Source: JARYMI01 sp037444845 (GTDB taxonomy: Bacteria > Acidobacteriota > Aminicenantia > Aminicenantales > UBA8522). Taken from it: DNA of 36,820 nucleotides. The stretch is taken from assembly GCA_037444845.1 (NCBI GenBank), contig JBBILQ010000022.1:1-36820 (forward strand), read 5' to 3'. The notes beneath the pieces were generated by a model, which did no database searches, had not been told where the DNA came from, and saw only the letters and a list, made by a program, of their open reading frames with translations. Shown piece after piece: positions 1 to 8,402 of this stretch. The position numbers and the translations under genes are program-made. Within the stretch, counting starts at the first letter, position 1. Every line of letters starts with the position of its first letter.

Positions 1-1
1 G

Positions 2-973
2 GCCATTGCGCAATGGGCCAAGGGCTGCTCTCAGAATATGCTGAAACGCCTGGGATGCCGCTTCAATGAGAAGAGGAAACGCTACGAGCCTCCGAGTGAA
101 CCCACCATCCGTCGGTTTTTACAAAAGGTGGATTCAGAAGCTGTCGACAAGGCCATCTACGGTTGGCTCCGCACACTTGCGGGCAAGGAGCGGGCGGTAG
201 CGGTGGATGGCAAGACCCTTATGGGAGCTCGCCAGGAAAACGGCCGCCAGGTTCATCTGCTTACGGCTTTCCTTCATCAGAAAGGGATGGTTCTCGCGCA
301 GCAGCAGATTGACTCCAAAACCAATGACATCCCTAACCTTCGGCCTCTGCTTGAGCCATTAGACCTTGAGGTCTGTGTGGTCACCTTAGATGCCCTTCAT
401 ACCCAGAAGGAAACTGCCCGTTACCTGGTGGAAGAGAAAAAAGCTGATTACCTGATGACGGTCAAAGACAATCAATTGAACCTCAAGAAGGATATCGAAG
501 AGCTTCACCAGGTCGCTTTTCCCCCTCAGCACAAAACCGTCGATAAAGGGCATGGCCGCCTGGAAATTCGCAAAATCTGGGCCAGCCCTGAGCTAAACCA
601 TTACCTTGAGTTTCCTTACGTCGGCCAGGTCTTCTCGATCCGGCGGGAGTTTACCAGAATGAAGAGCAGTGAGAGAAGCGAAGAGAGAGTCTATGAGATT
701 ACCAGCCTTAGCCCTGAGAAAGCCCTCCCCAGCCGCCTCCTGGAGCTCAACCGCGGCCACTGGTCTCGAGAGAATCGTCTGAATTATGTCCGCGATGTCA
801 CCTTTGATGAAGATCGCTGCCAGATCCGAACCCGAAACGCTCCCCGGGTCATGGCTACCTTCAGGAATTTCGCCATCAGCCTCTTGCGCTGGTCGGGAAG
901 GACAAACATGGCCCAAGCGCTCAGGGAGATGGCTCGAAAACCCCATCTTGCCTTGGGCCTGCTTCGCCTCTGA
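2..973 (+). CDS. ISAs1-like family transposase, 5' end outside window
   Basis: DDE transposase of an insertion sequence, which would cut and rejoin the element's ends. The reading frame is open from base 2, upstream of the first ATG at 38, so the N-terminus lies outside the window. Counted from that ATG, the probable catalytic acids are D57 in AVAVDGKT, D118 in TLDALHTQ and E245 in HWSRENRLNYVRDVTF. The last matches the HWxxENxLxxxxDVxF block of ISAs1-type enzymes. The frame closes with TGA at 971-973 and shows no internal stop or frameshift, so this part looks intact. I could not recognise terminal inverted repeats. The strand is the same as the following cca-galE genes. The family call rests on motif spacing and should be good; the exact element is unknown. 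Confidence 0.85.
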   Translation, partial: AIAQWAKGCSQNMLKRLGCRFNEKRKRYEPPSEPTIRRFLQKVDSEAVDKAIYGWLRTLAGKERAVAVDGKTLMGARQENGRQVHLLTAFLHQKGMVLAQQQIDSKTNDIPNLRPLLEPLDLEVCVVTLDALHTQKETARYLVEEKKADYLMTVKDNQLNLKKDIEELHQVAFPPQHKTVDKGHGRLEIRKIWASPELNHYLEFPYVGQVFSIRREFTRMKSSERSEERVYEITSLSPEKALPSRLLELNRGHWSRENRLNYVRDVTFDEDRCQIRTRNAPRVMATFRNFAISLLRWSGRTNMAQALREMARKPHLALGLLRL

Positions 974-1213
974 GATTTGCTTGAATCTTTCTTCTGCCTC
1001 CCTTAGGAGCTTCTCTTTCTCCCTGCCCAAAAATACCTCTTTTTTACTCCCTTCCTCGTTTATTTTTCCTATCTCTTCCTCCCAAGCATGTTCTCCCGGT
1101 ATTTTCCTGATCCCTCTTGCCCTACCTCTACTACGACTTTGACGTTACCGTGACCAAAATGCTGAGAAAAATTGTAAGGATGTGATAAAATAGCCCGACA
1201 GGTTAGAAAGCAG
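974..1213. other. Intergenic stretch between transposase and cca-like gene
   Basis: 240 bases without a convincing gene. Bases 974-1140 are strongly pyrimidine-rich on the + strand. The right end of the insertion sequence should lie somewhere here, but I see no clear inverted repeat or target duplication because the left end is missing. The minus strand has an open frame from about 1144 running back under the transposase, rich in Glu and Lys, but it has no ATG start and its composition follows from the purine-rich strand. A candidate promoter for the next gene lies at its right edge. Confidence 0.5.
1162..1191 (+). promoter_or_regulatory. Possible sigma70 promoter of cca-like gene
   Basis: CTGAGA at 1162-1167 and TAAAAT at 1186-1191 with an 18-base spacer resemble -35 and -10 boxes. 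Transcription would start near 1198, leaving a leader of about 16 bases before the ATG at 1214. The -35 box matches the consensus at only four of six bases, so this is tentative. Confidence 0.35.
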
Positions 1214-2656
1214 ATGAAACTCGACGCTTTATTCCGGGATAGGGATCTCTTTGTCCGCCTTTTCGGGGGGGACGTCTATGCCGTAGGAGGATATGTAAGA
1301 GACTTGGTTATGGGAACTCCTTCAGAAGACGTCGATATTCTTATCGTCCATCATTCCTCAGAGGACATTATCCAGAAATTAACCCCCCACGGCAACGTTG
1401 ACCTCGTCGGGAAAAGTTTTGGTGTCATCAAGTTCACGATCAACCGAAAGACATACGACATCGCCCTGCCGCGAAAAGACGCCCCCAGCCAGGCCCGCGT
1501 TCGAGGGCACAAGGACTTCCTCATCTCCGCCGATCCCGGCCTTCCCATCGAGAAAGACCTGGAAAGGCGCGATTTCCGTTGCAACAGCATGGCCCTCCGC
1601 CTCCTGGACGGAAGGCTGATCGACCCCTTTGACGGAGTCAAGGACGTCAGGGCCAGGATTATCCGCCTGACCAACCCGAATGCCTTCCCCGATGACCCTC
1701 TCCGGGTGCTCAGAGTGGCCCGCTTCTCTTCTGTGCTGGGATTTTCTGTCGAGCCGACGATCTACGAAGCGTCAAGAGAAATCGACCTCCGCAGCTTGAG
1801 CGTTGAGAGGATTAACGAGGAGCTTTTTAAGATTCTCCTCGTTTCTCCCCGGCCTTCAACCGGTCTAGAGGAGCTTTTCCAGCTGGGCGCTCTCCGCCAG
1901 CTCTTCCCGGAACTTTACCGGTTGACTCTGTCCGTCCAGGACGCCATCTTCCACCCGGAAAAAGACGCCAGCGGTCATCACACAGTCTGGCATCACACGG
2001 CGCTGACCGTTGACCAAGCCAACGTCATAGCGAACCTGACAGGCCTTGGACAGGAAAGAAAGCTCTGCCTTTTACTAGCAGCTCTCTACCACGACGTCGG
2101 CAAGCCCGTCACAGCCCAATGGGAATTCAAGAAAGGCCGGATGGTCATCACCAATAACGGCCATGATCTTGCGAGCGAGCGAATCGCCAGAAAGGCCCTG
2201 GCGCGCTTGCGGATTTTTTCCTGGAATGGATACAACCTCAGGAAAATGATCCCGGTCCTCATCCGAACCCATCACCGCCTCTCCGAGCTGTGGCAGAACC
2301 GAACCACGGTCACCAAGAAGGCGTTTAACCGGCTGGCCGCAGAGACAGAAGGAGAAATAGAGCTCCTCGTTTATCTGGATGCAGCTGACCGAGCGGGCCG
2401 GAAAGAAAGCCTGGTCAAATCCCTCGACCGGCAGAGCCGCTGGCTGCTCAGAAAATTTGAAGAGTTGAACGTCAGCCGAGAGACCATCAAGCCCTTGGTC
2501 ATGGGCCGAGACTTAATAAAAATGGGAGTGGAACCCGGCCCAAGAATGGGGAAAATCCTCAAGCGCCTCTATGAACTCCAGCTCGACAACGTCTTTGAGA
2601 CCAAAGCCCAGGGACTTAAAGCCGCCGCAGAACTCGTCAAAAGGAAGAAGAGATGA
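1214..2656 (+). CDS. cca: CCA tRNA nucleotidyltransferase / poly(A) polymerase family protein with HD domain
   Basis: Class II nucleotidyltransferase expected to add or repair the 3' CCA of tRNA in the cytoplasm. The 480-residue protein has the nucleotide-binding start GGYVRD (residues 25-30), metal-binding D39 and D41 in SEDVDILI, the ERRDF motif (117-121) and the DPLRVLRVARF helix (161-171). A C-terminal HD phosphohydrolase-type domain follows, with HDVGK at about 293-297. Sequence alone does not separate full CCA-adding from CC-adding, A-adding or poly(A) polymerase activity. It matters locally because the tRNA-Trp gene at 36394-36467 has no encoded CCA. The stop overlaps the galE start as ATGA, so the two genes are probably cotranscribed. 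Confidence 0.85.
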   Translation: MKLDALFRDRDLFVRLFGGDVYAVGGYVRDLVMGTPSEDVDILIVHHSSEDIIQKLTPHGNVDLVGKSFGVIKFTINRKTYDIALPRKDAPSQARVRGHKDFLISADPGLPIEKDLERRDFRCNSMALRLLDGRLIDPFDGVKDVRARIIRLTNPNAFPDDPLRVLRVARFSSVLGFSVEPTIYEASREIDLRSLSVERINEELFKILLVSPRPSTGLEELFQLGALRQLFPELYRLTLSVQDAIFHPEKDASGHHTVWHHTALTVDQANVIANLTGLGQERKLCLLLAALYHDVGKPVTAQWEFKKGRMVITNNGHDLASERIARKALARLRIFSWNGYNLRKMIPVLIRTHHRLSELWQNRTTVTKKAFNRLAAETEGEIELLVYLDAADRAGRKESLVKSLDRQSRWLLRKFEELNVSRETIKPLVMGRDLIKMGVEPGPRMGKILKRLYELQLDNVFETKAQGLKAAAELVKRKKR

Positions 2657-3627
2657 AGATCCTGGTCTGCGGCGGGGCGGGGTACATCGGGTCTCACACC
2701 GTCAAAGAGCTCCTCAAAGAAGGTTTTTCGGCCGTCGTCCTGGACAACTTCTCCACCGGAAAAAAGGAGCTTCTCGTTGGCGGCGACCTCATCCAAGCAG
2801 ACATGCTGGACAGGGCAGCCCTGAAAGCTGCCTTCCAGAACCAGGACATCGCTGCGGTTTTCCACTTTGCCTCCCTCATCCAGGTCGGAGAGTCCTATGT
2901 CAACCCCCACAAGTACTACAGCCATAACCTCGTCTGTAGCCTCAACCTCCTCGAGGCCATGCTTCAGGCCGGGGTGAAGAAAATCATCTTCTCCTCAAGC
3001 GCGGCCGTCTACGGCTTGCCCGAGAAGATTCCGATTCCCGAGTCTCATCCCTTGAACCCATTTAACCCTTACGGACAATCCAAGTTCTTCGTCGAGACAA
3101 TTCTCCGGGATTACGACAAGGCATACGGGTTGAAATTTATCTCGCTCCGCTATTTCAATGCCGCCGGAGCCGACCCTGACGGACGGCTGGGAGAAATGCA
3201 TGATCCTGAAACTCACCTCATCCCAAACATCATGCTCTATCTGCTCGGGAAGAAAAAATCGTTCGAGGTTTACGGGACGAATTTTCCCACGCCGGACGGC
3301 ACCGCAGTCAGAGATTATATCCATGTGACAGACTTGGCTTCAGCCCATGTCCTCGCCCTTAAAAGGCTCCTCAAGAACCAAGAAAGCGATGTTTTTAACT
3401 TGGGAGCGACCAGGGGTTACTCGGTTCTGGAAGTGATTCAGGCTGTAGAGAAGGTAACAGGACGGAGGGTAATTTATGAACCCATGCCCCGGCGCCGGGG
3501 AGATGTTCCCATCCTGTTGGCCTCGAAGGAAAAGGCCGAGCAGGTTCTTGGCTGGCAACTCAGCCACTCCGGGCTTGAGACAATCGTCGAAACCGCCTGG
3601 GAGTGGCACAAAAAACAGCTGGAGTGA
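2653..3627 (+). CDS. galE: UDP-glucose 4-epimerase
   Basis: Extended short-chain dehydrogenase that interconverts UDP-glucose and UDP-galactose with bound NAD, supplying sugars for the cell envelope. The 324-residue length fits the family. The NAD-binding Rossmann motif GGAGYIGS is at residues 7-14, the active-site serine segment FSSSAAVYG at 113-121, and the catalytic YGQSK at 140-144 gives the YxxxK pair Y140/K144. The HFASLIQVGESY segment (71-82) is also typical. Translation is probably coupled to the preceding nucleotidyltransferase gene through the ATGA overlap. Related UDP-sugar epimerases are hard to exclude, so substrate preference (Glc/Gal or the N-acetyl forms) is unproven. Confidence 0.93.
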   Translation: MKILVCGGAGYIGSHTVKELLKEGFSAVVLDNFSTGKKELLVGGDLIQADMLDRAALKAAFQNQDIAAVFHFASLIQVGESYVNPHKYYSHNLVCSLNLLEAMLQAGVKKIIFSSSAAVYGLPEKIPIPESHPLNPFNPYGQSKFFVETILRDYDKAYGLKFISLRYFNAAGADPDGRLGEMHDPETHLIPNIMLYLLGKKKSFEVYGTNFPTPDGTAVRDYIHVTDLASAHVLALKRLLKNQESDVFNLGATRGYSVLEVIQAVEKVTGRRVIYEPMPRRRGDVPILLASKEKAEQVLGWQLSHSGLETIVETAWEWHKKQLE

Positions 3628-3629
3628 GG

Positions 3630-3658
3630 TTGACGGCTGCGGATCAAAATGATATAAA
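3630..3658 (+). promoter_or_regulatory. Sigma70-type promoter of lytic transglycosylase gene
   Basis: TTGACG at 3630-3635 and TATAAA at 3653-3658 are separated by 17 bases, close to the consensus. It lies in the 36-base gap after galE. The predicted transcription start near 3665 falls downstream of a possible TTG start at 3664 and upstream of the ATG at 3673, so it favours the ATG. The leader would be very short. Confidence 0.65.
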
Positions 3659-3672
3659 AACGCTTGAGAGAG

Positions 3673-5331
3673 ATGAAGAATCGAACAGGAAAGCATTGTT
3701 ATCTAATCCTGGCGTTGGCATTTCTCTTCTGGTCGTGCTCTTCTAAAACGCCGCCCAGGTCAGTTCCTGCAGCACTCCCTTCAACGCCAGAGCCAGCAAA
3801 AACCGAGACTGTGGGCCCGGGGGAGGAAAAAACTCAGACTGAAAAAGAACCAGCAGCGGCCGCGGAAAAACCGGCGGCGACAGAGGAGACCGCCGCGGAG
3901 AACCTGAATCAAGAAAAAGCATATTATGCCGAGAAAGAGGAAAGCGCTTCGCTGTTAGAGGAAGCTCTCAGCACTTATCAGGATGCCCTGGCTATCTGGG
4001 AAAGAGGCGATCAGGACTCGGCTCTTCAGGCCCTGGACGAAGCCTACAGCCTCCTCATCAAAGCCCAGATCCCCGCCGATTCCCCCCTCTACCAGGAAAA
4101 AAACGACCTCAGGCTACTCATCGCCCAGAAGATTCAGCAGATCTATGCATCCCGTTTGGTCGTTATCGGAGACAATCATAAAACCATCCCCCTGGCGGAA
4201 AATAAGGATGTCAACGAAGAAATTCTCAGCTTCCAGACAAAGGAAAGGAAGCTATTCGAAGAAGCCTACATGAGATCAGGCTTCTATCGGGAGATGATCC
4301 TGGAAGAGTTGAGAAAAGAGGGTCTTCCGGATGAGCTCCTCTGGCTTCCGCTTATCGAAAGCTGGTTCAAAGTCAAAGCGCTGTCCAGAGCGAGAGCGCT
4401 CGGCCTGTGGCAGTTCATCTCCTCAACCGGATACCGCTTCGGCCTAACGCGCGACCGCTGGATTGACGAGCGGATGGACCCCCTTAAGTCCACTCGCGCG
4501 GCCGTGAAATACCTGGCCGAATTGCACGCCTTTTTCGGGGATTGGACGACAGCCCTGGCCGCGTACAACTGCGGCGAAATCCGGGTCCAGAATGTCATCA
4601 GAACCCAGCGCATCGACTACTTAGACAACTTTTGGGATCTCTACCGTCAACTGCCGCGCGAAACGGCCCGCTTTGTGCCCCGGTTCATCGCTGCCGTCCT
4701 CATCATTAAAAACCCGGAAAAATACGGCTTCAAGCTTCCCCAGCCCTATCCGTCCCTTCAATTCGACACCATCACCGTCAGCCATCCGTTTAAGCTTTCG
4801 GCGCTGGCAACCTCCCTCGGTGTGGATGCTTCTGAACTGACATTTCTCAACCCGGAGCTGCGCTTTGAATCGACGCCGGGATATGACTACACGCTTCGTG
4901 TCCCCGTTGGCTGCGGGGATAAAGCTCTCCTTGCCCTGAACACCATCCCGCGCTGGATTCCTGCAGAAGCCCAGTTCATCTGGCATCACGTACGCAGGGG
5001 AGAAACCCTCTCCACGATCGCCCAGAAATACAGGACGACGATCTCAGCCATCGCCCGCGCCAACGAGCTCCGCAGCGTGAATATCATCAGACCGGGCCAG
5101 ATGTTGAAGATACCTGGCCGCGGCGGCGTCTCGACATCAGAGCAACTGGCCTCAAATCCTTCCCTCGTGCCTGGTGAGAAAGTGACGTATACGATCCAGC
5201 AGGGAGATACGCTCTTCAGCATCGCCAGGAAATTTGCCATGAAACTCGAAGACTTTCTGGCCCTCAATGGTCTCTCAAGCGGGGCGACAATCTATCCAGG
5301 ACAGAAAGTCTTGGTCACTCCCAGAAATTAG
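3673..5331 (+). CDS. MltD-like membrane-bound lytic transglycosylase with LysM repeats
   Basis: Predicted lipoprotein that cleaves peptidoglycan between MurNAc and GlcNAc in the periplasm. From the ATG at 3673 (552 aa), residues 1-22 form a signal peptide ending FLFWSC, an imperfect lipobox with C22 as lipidation site. A Pro/Ala/Glu/Lys-rich linker follows to about residue 77, then a helical region. The SLT catalytic domain spans about 200-345, with likely catalytic E229 in LPLIESWF and the ALGLWQFISSTG motif after it. Two LysM domains lie at about 435-482 and 505-549, and a degenerate LysM-like segment at about 365-415. An in-frame TTG at 3664 is an alternative start, but it lies before the predicted transcription start. 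It converges on rplQ with only 18 bases between the stops. Confidence 0.88.
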   Translation: MKNRTGKHCYLILALAFLFWSCSSKTPPRSVPAALPSTPEPAKTETVGPGEEKTQTEKEPAAAAEKPAATEETAAENLNQEKAYYAEKEESASLLEEALSTYQDALAIWERGDQDSALQALDEAYSLLIKAQIPADSPLYQEKNDLRLLIAQKIQQIYASRLVVIGDNHKTIPLAENKDVNEEILSFQTKERKLFEEAYMRSGFYREMILEELRKEGLPDELLWLPLIESWFKVKALSRARALGLWQFISSTGYRFGLTRDRWIDERMDPLKSTRAAVKYLAELHAFFGDWTTALAAYNCGEIRVQNVIRTQRIDYLDNFWDLYRQLPRETARFVPRFIAAVLIIKNPEKYGFKLPQPYPSLQFDTITVSHPFKLSALATSLGVDASELTFLNPELRFESTPGYDYTLRVPVGCGDKALLALNTIPRWIPAEAQFIWHHVRRGETLSTIAQKYRTTISAIARANELRSVNIIRPGQMLKIPGRGGVSTSEQLASNPSLVPGEKVTYTIQQGDTLFSIARKFAMKLEDFLALNGLSSGATIYPGQKVLVTPRN

Positions 5332-5349
5332 GCCCCCGTTTCTTGACGG

Positions 5350-5763
5350 CTATTTAGGCTTTTTGGCCTGTTTTTCTTTTTTCTTCTTTTTCTCTTTTTT
5401 CTTGAACTCAGAACCAACAAGCTCCAACATCGCCAAGCGGGCTCCGTCTCCTGACCGGAGACCGAGCTTGACAATCCTGGAATAGCCGCCCGGCCTTTCG
5501 GCGAATCGGGGTCCGAGCTCATCAAAAAGCTTGGTCACCGCAGATTCTTTGCGAACAAAGGCAAAGGCCTGGCGGCGGGCATGAAGGGTCCCCCTCTTGG
5601 CCAGGGTGATCATCTTCTCAGCTAACGGACGGGCTTCCTTAGCCCTGGCCAGGGTGGTGCGGATTCTTTCTTTTTCTAAAAAGGAAGTGACGAGGTTGCG
5701 CAGCATGGCCATCCGGTGAGCCGTCGGCCGCCTCAATCTTCTGCCTTTGACCTTGTGCCTCAT
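5350..5763 (-). CDS. rplQ: 50S ribosomal protein bL17
   Basis: Large-subunit protein near the exit-tunnel side of the ribosome. The N-terminus MRHKVKGRRLRRPTAHRMA and the FLEKERIRTTLARAKEARPLAEKMITLAK region are typical of bL17. At 137 residues it is a little longer than the E. coli protein because of a Lys/Glu-only tail (KKKEKKKKKEKQAKKPK). It is the last gene of the long minus-strand run. Its ATG overlaps the rpoA stop as ATGA, so translation is probably coupled. No intrinsic terminator is obvious after its stop in the 18-base gap to the convergent transglycosylase gene. Confidence 0.97.
   Translation of the reverse strand: MRHKVKGRRLRRPTAHRMAMLRNLVTSFLEKERIRTTLARAKEARPLAEKMITLAKRGTLHARRQAFAFVRKESAVTKLFDELGPRFAERPGGYSRIVKLGLRSGDGARLAMLELVGSEFKKKEKKKKKEKQAKKPK
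5355..5380 (+). terminator. Possible intrinsic terminator of the + strand operon
   Basis: AGGC at 5356-5359 pairs with GCCT at 5366-5369 across a six-base loop, with an additional U-G pair, followed by a long T-rich tract from 5371. It sits 24 bases past the transglycosylase stop and inside the 3' coding part of rplQ on the other strand. The stem is short, so strength is doubtful. Confidence 0.4.
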
Positions 5764-6791
5764 GCACTGAGCTCCTTTCGCTTCTTTTCCTCCTGGAGCT
5801 CAATCTGAATTTTCTCCACCAGCTTGGGGTGGAGGTCGATGTTCAGGCCGAGATTGAGGTTGGTCAGAGTTTCTTTAATCTCAGCTAAGGATTTACGGCC
5901 AAAGTTCTTCGTCTTCAGCAACTCATCCTCAGTTTTCCGGACGAGCGCGAAGATCCTTTCTATGCCCGCTGATTTGAGGCAATTGGAGGAGCGAACAGAT
6001 AGTTCAAGGTGCTCGATCGGCTTGAGGAGAACATCCAACTGGGAGAGATACGGTATTTCTTTCTTCGCGATGATGGGCTCTTTCTCCAGCGGCTCATCCA
6101 CGATGTTCAAGAAAATAGCCAAGTGATCGCGGAGAATCTTTGCTGATTGGGAGAGGGCCTCGGGAGGCGAGATGGCTCCAGTCGTCCAAATCTCTAAAGT
6201 GAGGTTTTCGTAATCGATCCGTTTTCCCACCCGGGCCTGCTCGACCCGGTAGTTCACTTTTTTGACCGGCGAATGGGAGGAATCGAGCGGGATGTAATCA
6301 ACGCTCAGGTCTTCATCAAAATTTTGATCCGCCGTCACGTAGCCGCGATTGTTCTTGACGATCATCTCGATATCCAGCTTTCCGTCGCGGTCGAGGGAAG
6401 CGATGGGGATGCCCTGGTCGAGAATCTCGATATCCCCGTCGTGGACGATGTCAGAGGCCTTGGCCCGGTTCGGGCCCTCCATCTTCAACGTCATCTTCTT
6501 GGGCCCGCTTCCCCGGAGTTTCAACGGGATGCTCTTCAGGTTGAGGATGACGTCGGTGACATCCTCGACGACTCCGGGAATCGTGGAAAATTCGTGAAGG
6601 ACTCCCTGAAGGCGAACGGCCGTGATGGCCGCGCCGGTTATTGAAGAGAGCAGAATTCGGCGCAGGGCATTCCCCACCGTAACCCCATAGCCTCTCTCGA
6701 AGGGCTGGGCCCAAAACCGCCCGTACCGGTCAGTCAGGGTGTCATAATCGCATTCGAGGTATTTTGGCCTTTGAAATCCTGTTTCTATCAT
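5760..6791 (-). CDS. rpoA: DNA-directed RNA polymerase subunit alpha
   Basis: Alpha subunit whose N-terminal domain dimerises and nucleates RNA polymerase assembly and whose C-terminal domain contacts UP-element DNA and activators. The 343 residues include the N-terminal block FERGYGVTVGNALRRILLSS (about 31-50). In the C-terminal domain the UP-element residues known from E. coli are kept: R267, N270 and C271 in VRSSNCLK and G298 to S301 in FGRKS. The tail is charged and slightly longer than in E. coli. The ATG at 6791 follows AGGAGG with a 4-5-base spacer. It lies between rpsD and rplQ as in classical alpha operons. Confidence 0.99.
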   Translation of the reverse strand: MIETGFQRPKYLECDYDTLTDRYGRFWAQPFERGYGVTVGNALRRILLSSITGAAITAVRLQGVLHEFSTIPGVVEDVTDVILNLKSIPLKLRGSGPKKMTLKMEGPNRAKASDIVHDGDIEILDQGIPIASLDRDGKLDIEMIVKNNRGYVTADQNFDEDLSVDYIPLDSSHSPVKKVNYRVEQARVGKRIDYENLTLEIWTTGAISPPEALSQSAKILRDHLAIFLNIVDEPLEKEPIIAKKEIPYLSQLDVLLKPIEHLELSVRSSNCLKSAGIERIFALVRKTEDELLKTKNFGRKSLAEIKETLTNLNLGLNIDLHPKLVEKIQIELQEEKKRKELSA

Positions 6792-6830
6792 ATGTCCTCC
6801 TCTCGAGGATGCGTCGTTACTCAGGGACCC

Positions 6831-7457
6831 TTATTTGGAATAAAGCTCAACGATATAATGCTCCTCAACGGGCAGGCTGATGTCCTGGCGCGTGGGCAAA
6901 GCAGCAATTCTTCCCTTTAGATTGTCCCAGTCCATTTCAATCCAGCCGGGAATCGTCTTGTCTCTGTTCAGTCCGATCAACCCTTTCATCTTCGCAGACT
7001 GAGCAGATCTGGGCTTGAACGTGATCACGTCTCCTTCACTGACAAGAAAAGAAGGGATCGTCACCTTCCTGTCGTTGACCAGAAAATGGGCGTGGCCGAT
7101 GAGCTGACGTCCATGCCGTCTTGACCCGGCTAATCCCATCAGGTAGACAACGTTGTCCAGCCGTCTCTCCAACATCGTCAGGAGATTCTCACCGGTGATC
7201 CCTTTCTTCCTTTCGGCCCGCTTGAAAAAAAGCCTGAACTGGCGCTCGGTCATGCCGTAGTACCTCTTGAGCTTTTGTTTCTCGCGCAGCTGGATCCCGT
7301 AACCAAGGATCCTCTTCCGCGCCCGGCCGTGCTGCCCGGGGGCGTAAGCCCGCCGCTCAACGGGACATTTTTCCGAGAGACATTTATCTCCCTTTAAGAA
7401 AAGCTTGGTCCGTTCGACACGGCATTGGCGACAAACTGCTTCTCCGTATCTCGCCAT
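6831..7457 (-). CDS. rpsD: 30S ribosomal protein uS4, zinc-binding type
   Basis: Primary 16S rRNA-binding protein that nucleates the 30S body; in some bacteria it also represses its own operon. The 208 residues carry C9, C12, C26 and C31 in the N-terminal part (CRQC ... CLSEKC), the zinc-binding form that E. coli lacks. The S4 RNA-binding domain RRLDNVVYLMGLAGSRRHGR follows at about 91-115. The ATG is preceded by GGAGAGAG. A 39-base gap separates it from rpoA. No specific S4 regulatory pseudoknot could be recognised upstream of the alpha group. Confidence 0.98.
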   Translation of the reverse strand: MARYGEAVCRQCRVERTKLFLKGDKCLSEKCPVERRAYAPGQHGRARKRILGYGIQLREKQKLKRYYGMTERQFRLFFKRAERKKGITGENLLTMLERRLDNVVYLMGLAGSRRHGRQLIGHAHFLVNDRKVTIPSFLVSEGDVITFKPRSAQSAKMKGLIGLNRDKTIPGWIEMDWDNLKGRIAALPTRQDISLPVEEHYIVELYSK

Positions 7458-7484
7458 CTCTCTCTCCTTCAGCGACTCAACGCT

Positions 7485-7871
7485 TCATACTCTTCTTCTG
7501 CGAGGCACGCGGCAACCGTTGTGGGGAATGGGCGTCACATCACGGATGGATTTAATCTCCAGCCCTCCAGTCTGAAGGGCCCGGATAGCCGATTCCCGTC
7601 CTGAACCCGGCCCCGAGATCCGGACATCCACATATTTAACGCCCAGGTCTCTGGCCTTGGTCGAGGCCTCTTTGGCTGCCAGCTGAGCGGCAAAGGGCGT
7701 CCCTTTCCGCGCGCCTTTGAAGCCGGCGGTTCCGGAGCTGGCCCAGCAGATCGTGTTGCCCTCGTGATCCGCAATCGTGATGATGGTGTTATTGAACGTG
7801 GCTTGGATGTGGGCCACCCCAAACCCAACGTCTTTCTTTACCTTTTTTTTCTTTGTTTTTGCTTTAGCCAT
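7485..7871 (-). CDS. rpsK: 30S ribosomal protein uS11
   Basis: Small-subunit platform protein that forms part of the mRNA exit region. The 128 residues begin with a Lys-rich arm (about residues 3-13) followed by AHIQATFNNTIITIADHEGN, the GTPFAAQLAA segment and the C-terminal TPIPHNGCRVPRRRRV, all diagnostic. Length equals the usual 129 or so. It sits between rpsM and rpsD as expected for the alpha operon. Confidence 0.99.
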   Translation of the reverse strand: MAKAKTKKKKVKKDVGFGVAHIQATFNNTIITIADHEGNTICWASSGTAGFKGARKGTPFAAQLAAKEASTKARDLGVKYVDVRISGPGSGRESAIRALQTGGLEIKSIRDVTPIPHNGCRVPRRRRV

Positions 7872-7895
7872 GGGCGCTCTCTTTCATCAACTGAT

Positions 7896-8267
7896 CTATT
7901 CTTTTATCTTCTTGATGGCGTGGCCTCTCGGCCCCTTTCTCGTTCTCGCGTTGGTCCTTGTCCGCTGGCCACGCACAGGCAGTTTTCGCTTATGGCGCTG
8001 GCCGCGATAGCAGCCGATATCGATCAACCGTTTGATGTTCAGGCTGACCTCTTTACGGAGATCTCCCTCGATCTTTTCTCCTTTTTCAATGATCTGGCGG
8101 ATCTTGTTGACTTCATCCTCCGTCAGATTCTTAACCTTCTTGTTCCTATCGATCCTGGCTTCCCGGAGAATCTGGTTGGATTTGGACCGGCCAACCCCGA
8201 AAATGTAGGTCAGGCCAATTTCGACCCTCTTTTCCTGGGGAAGTGTAATGCCTGAGATTCTTGCCAT
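7896..8267 (-). CDS. rpsM: 30S ribosomal protein uS13
   Basis: Head protein of the 30S subunit that contacts P-site tRNA and forms intersubunit bridges. The 123-residue protein starts MARISGITLPQEKRVEIGLT and has the helix-two-turn-helix motif YIFGVGRSKSNQI, the GCYRGQRHKRKLPVRGQRT motif and the basic C-terminal tail GPRGHAIKKIKE that reaches tRNA. It follows rpmJ with an 11-base gap, opening the alpha group. Confidence 0.99.
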   Translation of the reverse strand: MARISGITLPQEKRVEIGLTYIFGVGRSKSNQILREARIDRNKKVKNLTEDEVNKIRQIIEKGEKIEGDLRKEVSLNIKRLIDIGCYRGQRHKRKLPVRGQRTRTNARTRKGPRGHAIKKIKE

Positions 8268-8278
8268 TGTGCCCTCGT

Positions 8279-8392
8279 CTAACCTTGTTTTTGTTTATGC
8301 CTCGGGTTGGTGCAGATAACCCTGAGGTTTCCTTTGCGCCGAATGATCTTGCAGTTCCGGCAAATCTTTTTGACTGAGGCTCTCACTTTCAT
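8279..8392 (-). CDS. rpmJ: 50S ribosomal protein bL36, zinc-binding type
   Basis: Small zinc-ribbon protein of the large subunit. Translation of this short frame gives 37 residues beginning MKVRASVKKICRNCK and ending PRHKQKQG before TAG. The zinc ligands C11, C14, C27 and H32 are all present, so this is the zinc-dependent paralogue type. It lies 10 bases after infA and 11 bases before rpsM, the conserved spc-alpha junction. Confidence 0.97.
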   Translation of the reverse strand: MKVRASVKKICRNCKIIRRKGNLRVICTNPRHKQKQG

Positions 8393-8402
8393 GGATTTTC
8401 CT

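Noticed and set aside
593..1144. Minus-strand open frame, Glu/Lys-rich and coiled-coil-like, under the transposase end and the following spacer
   Set aside because: No ATG start, most of it lies antisense to a clear transposase, and its composition follows from a purine-rich strand. It might be a remnant of a gene hit by the insertion sequence, but nothing shows this.
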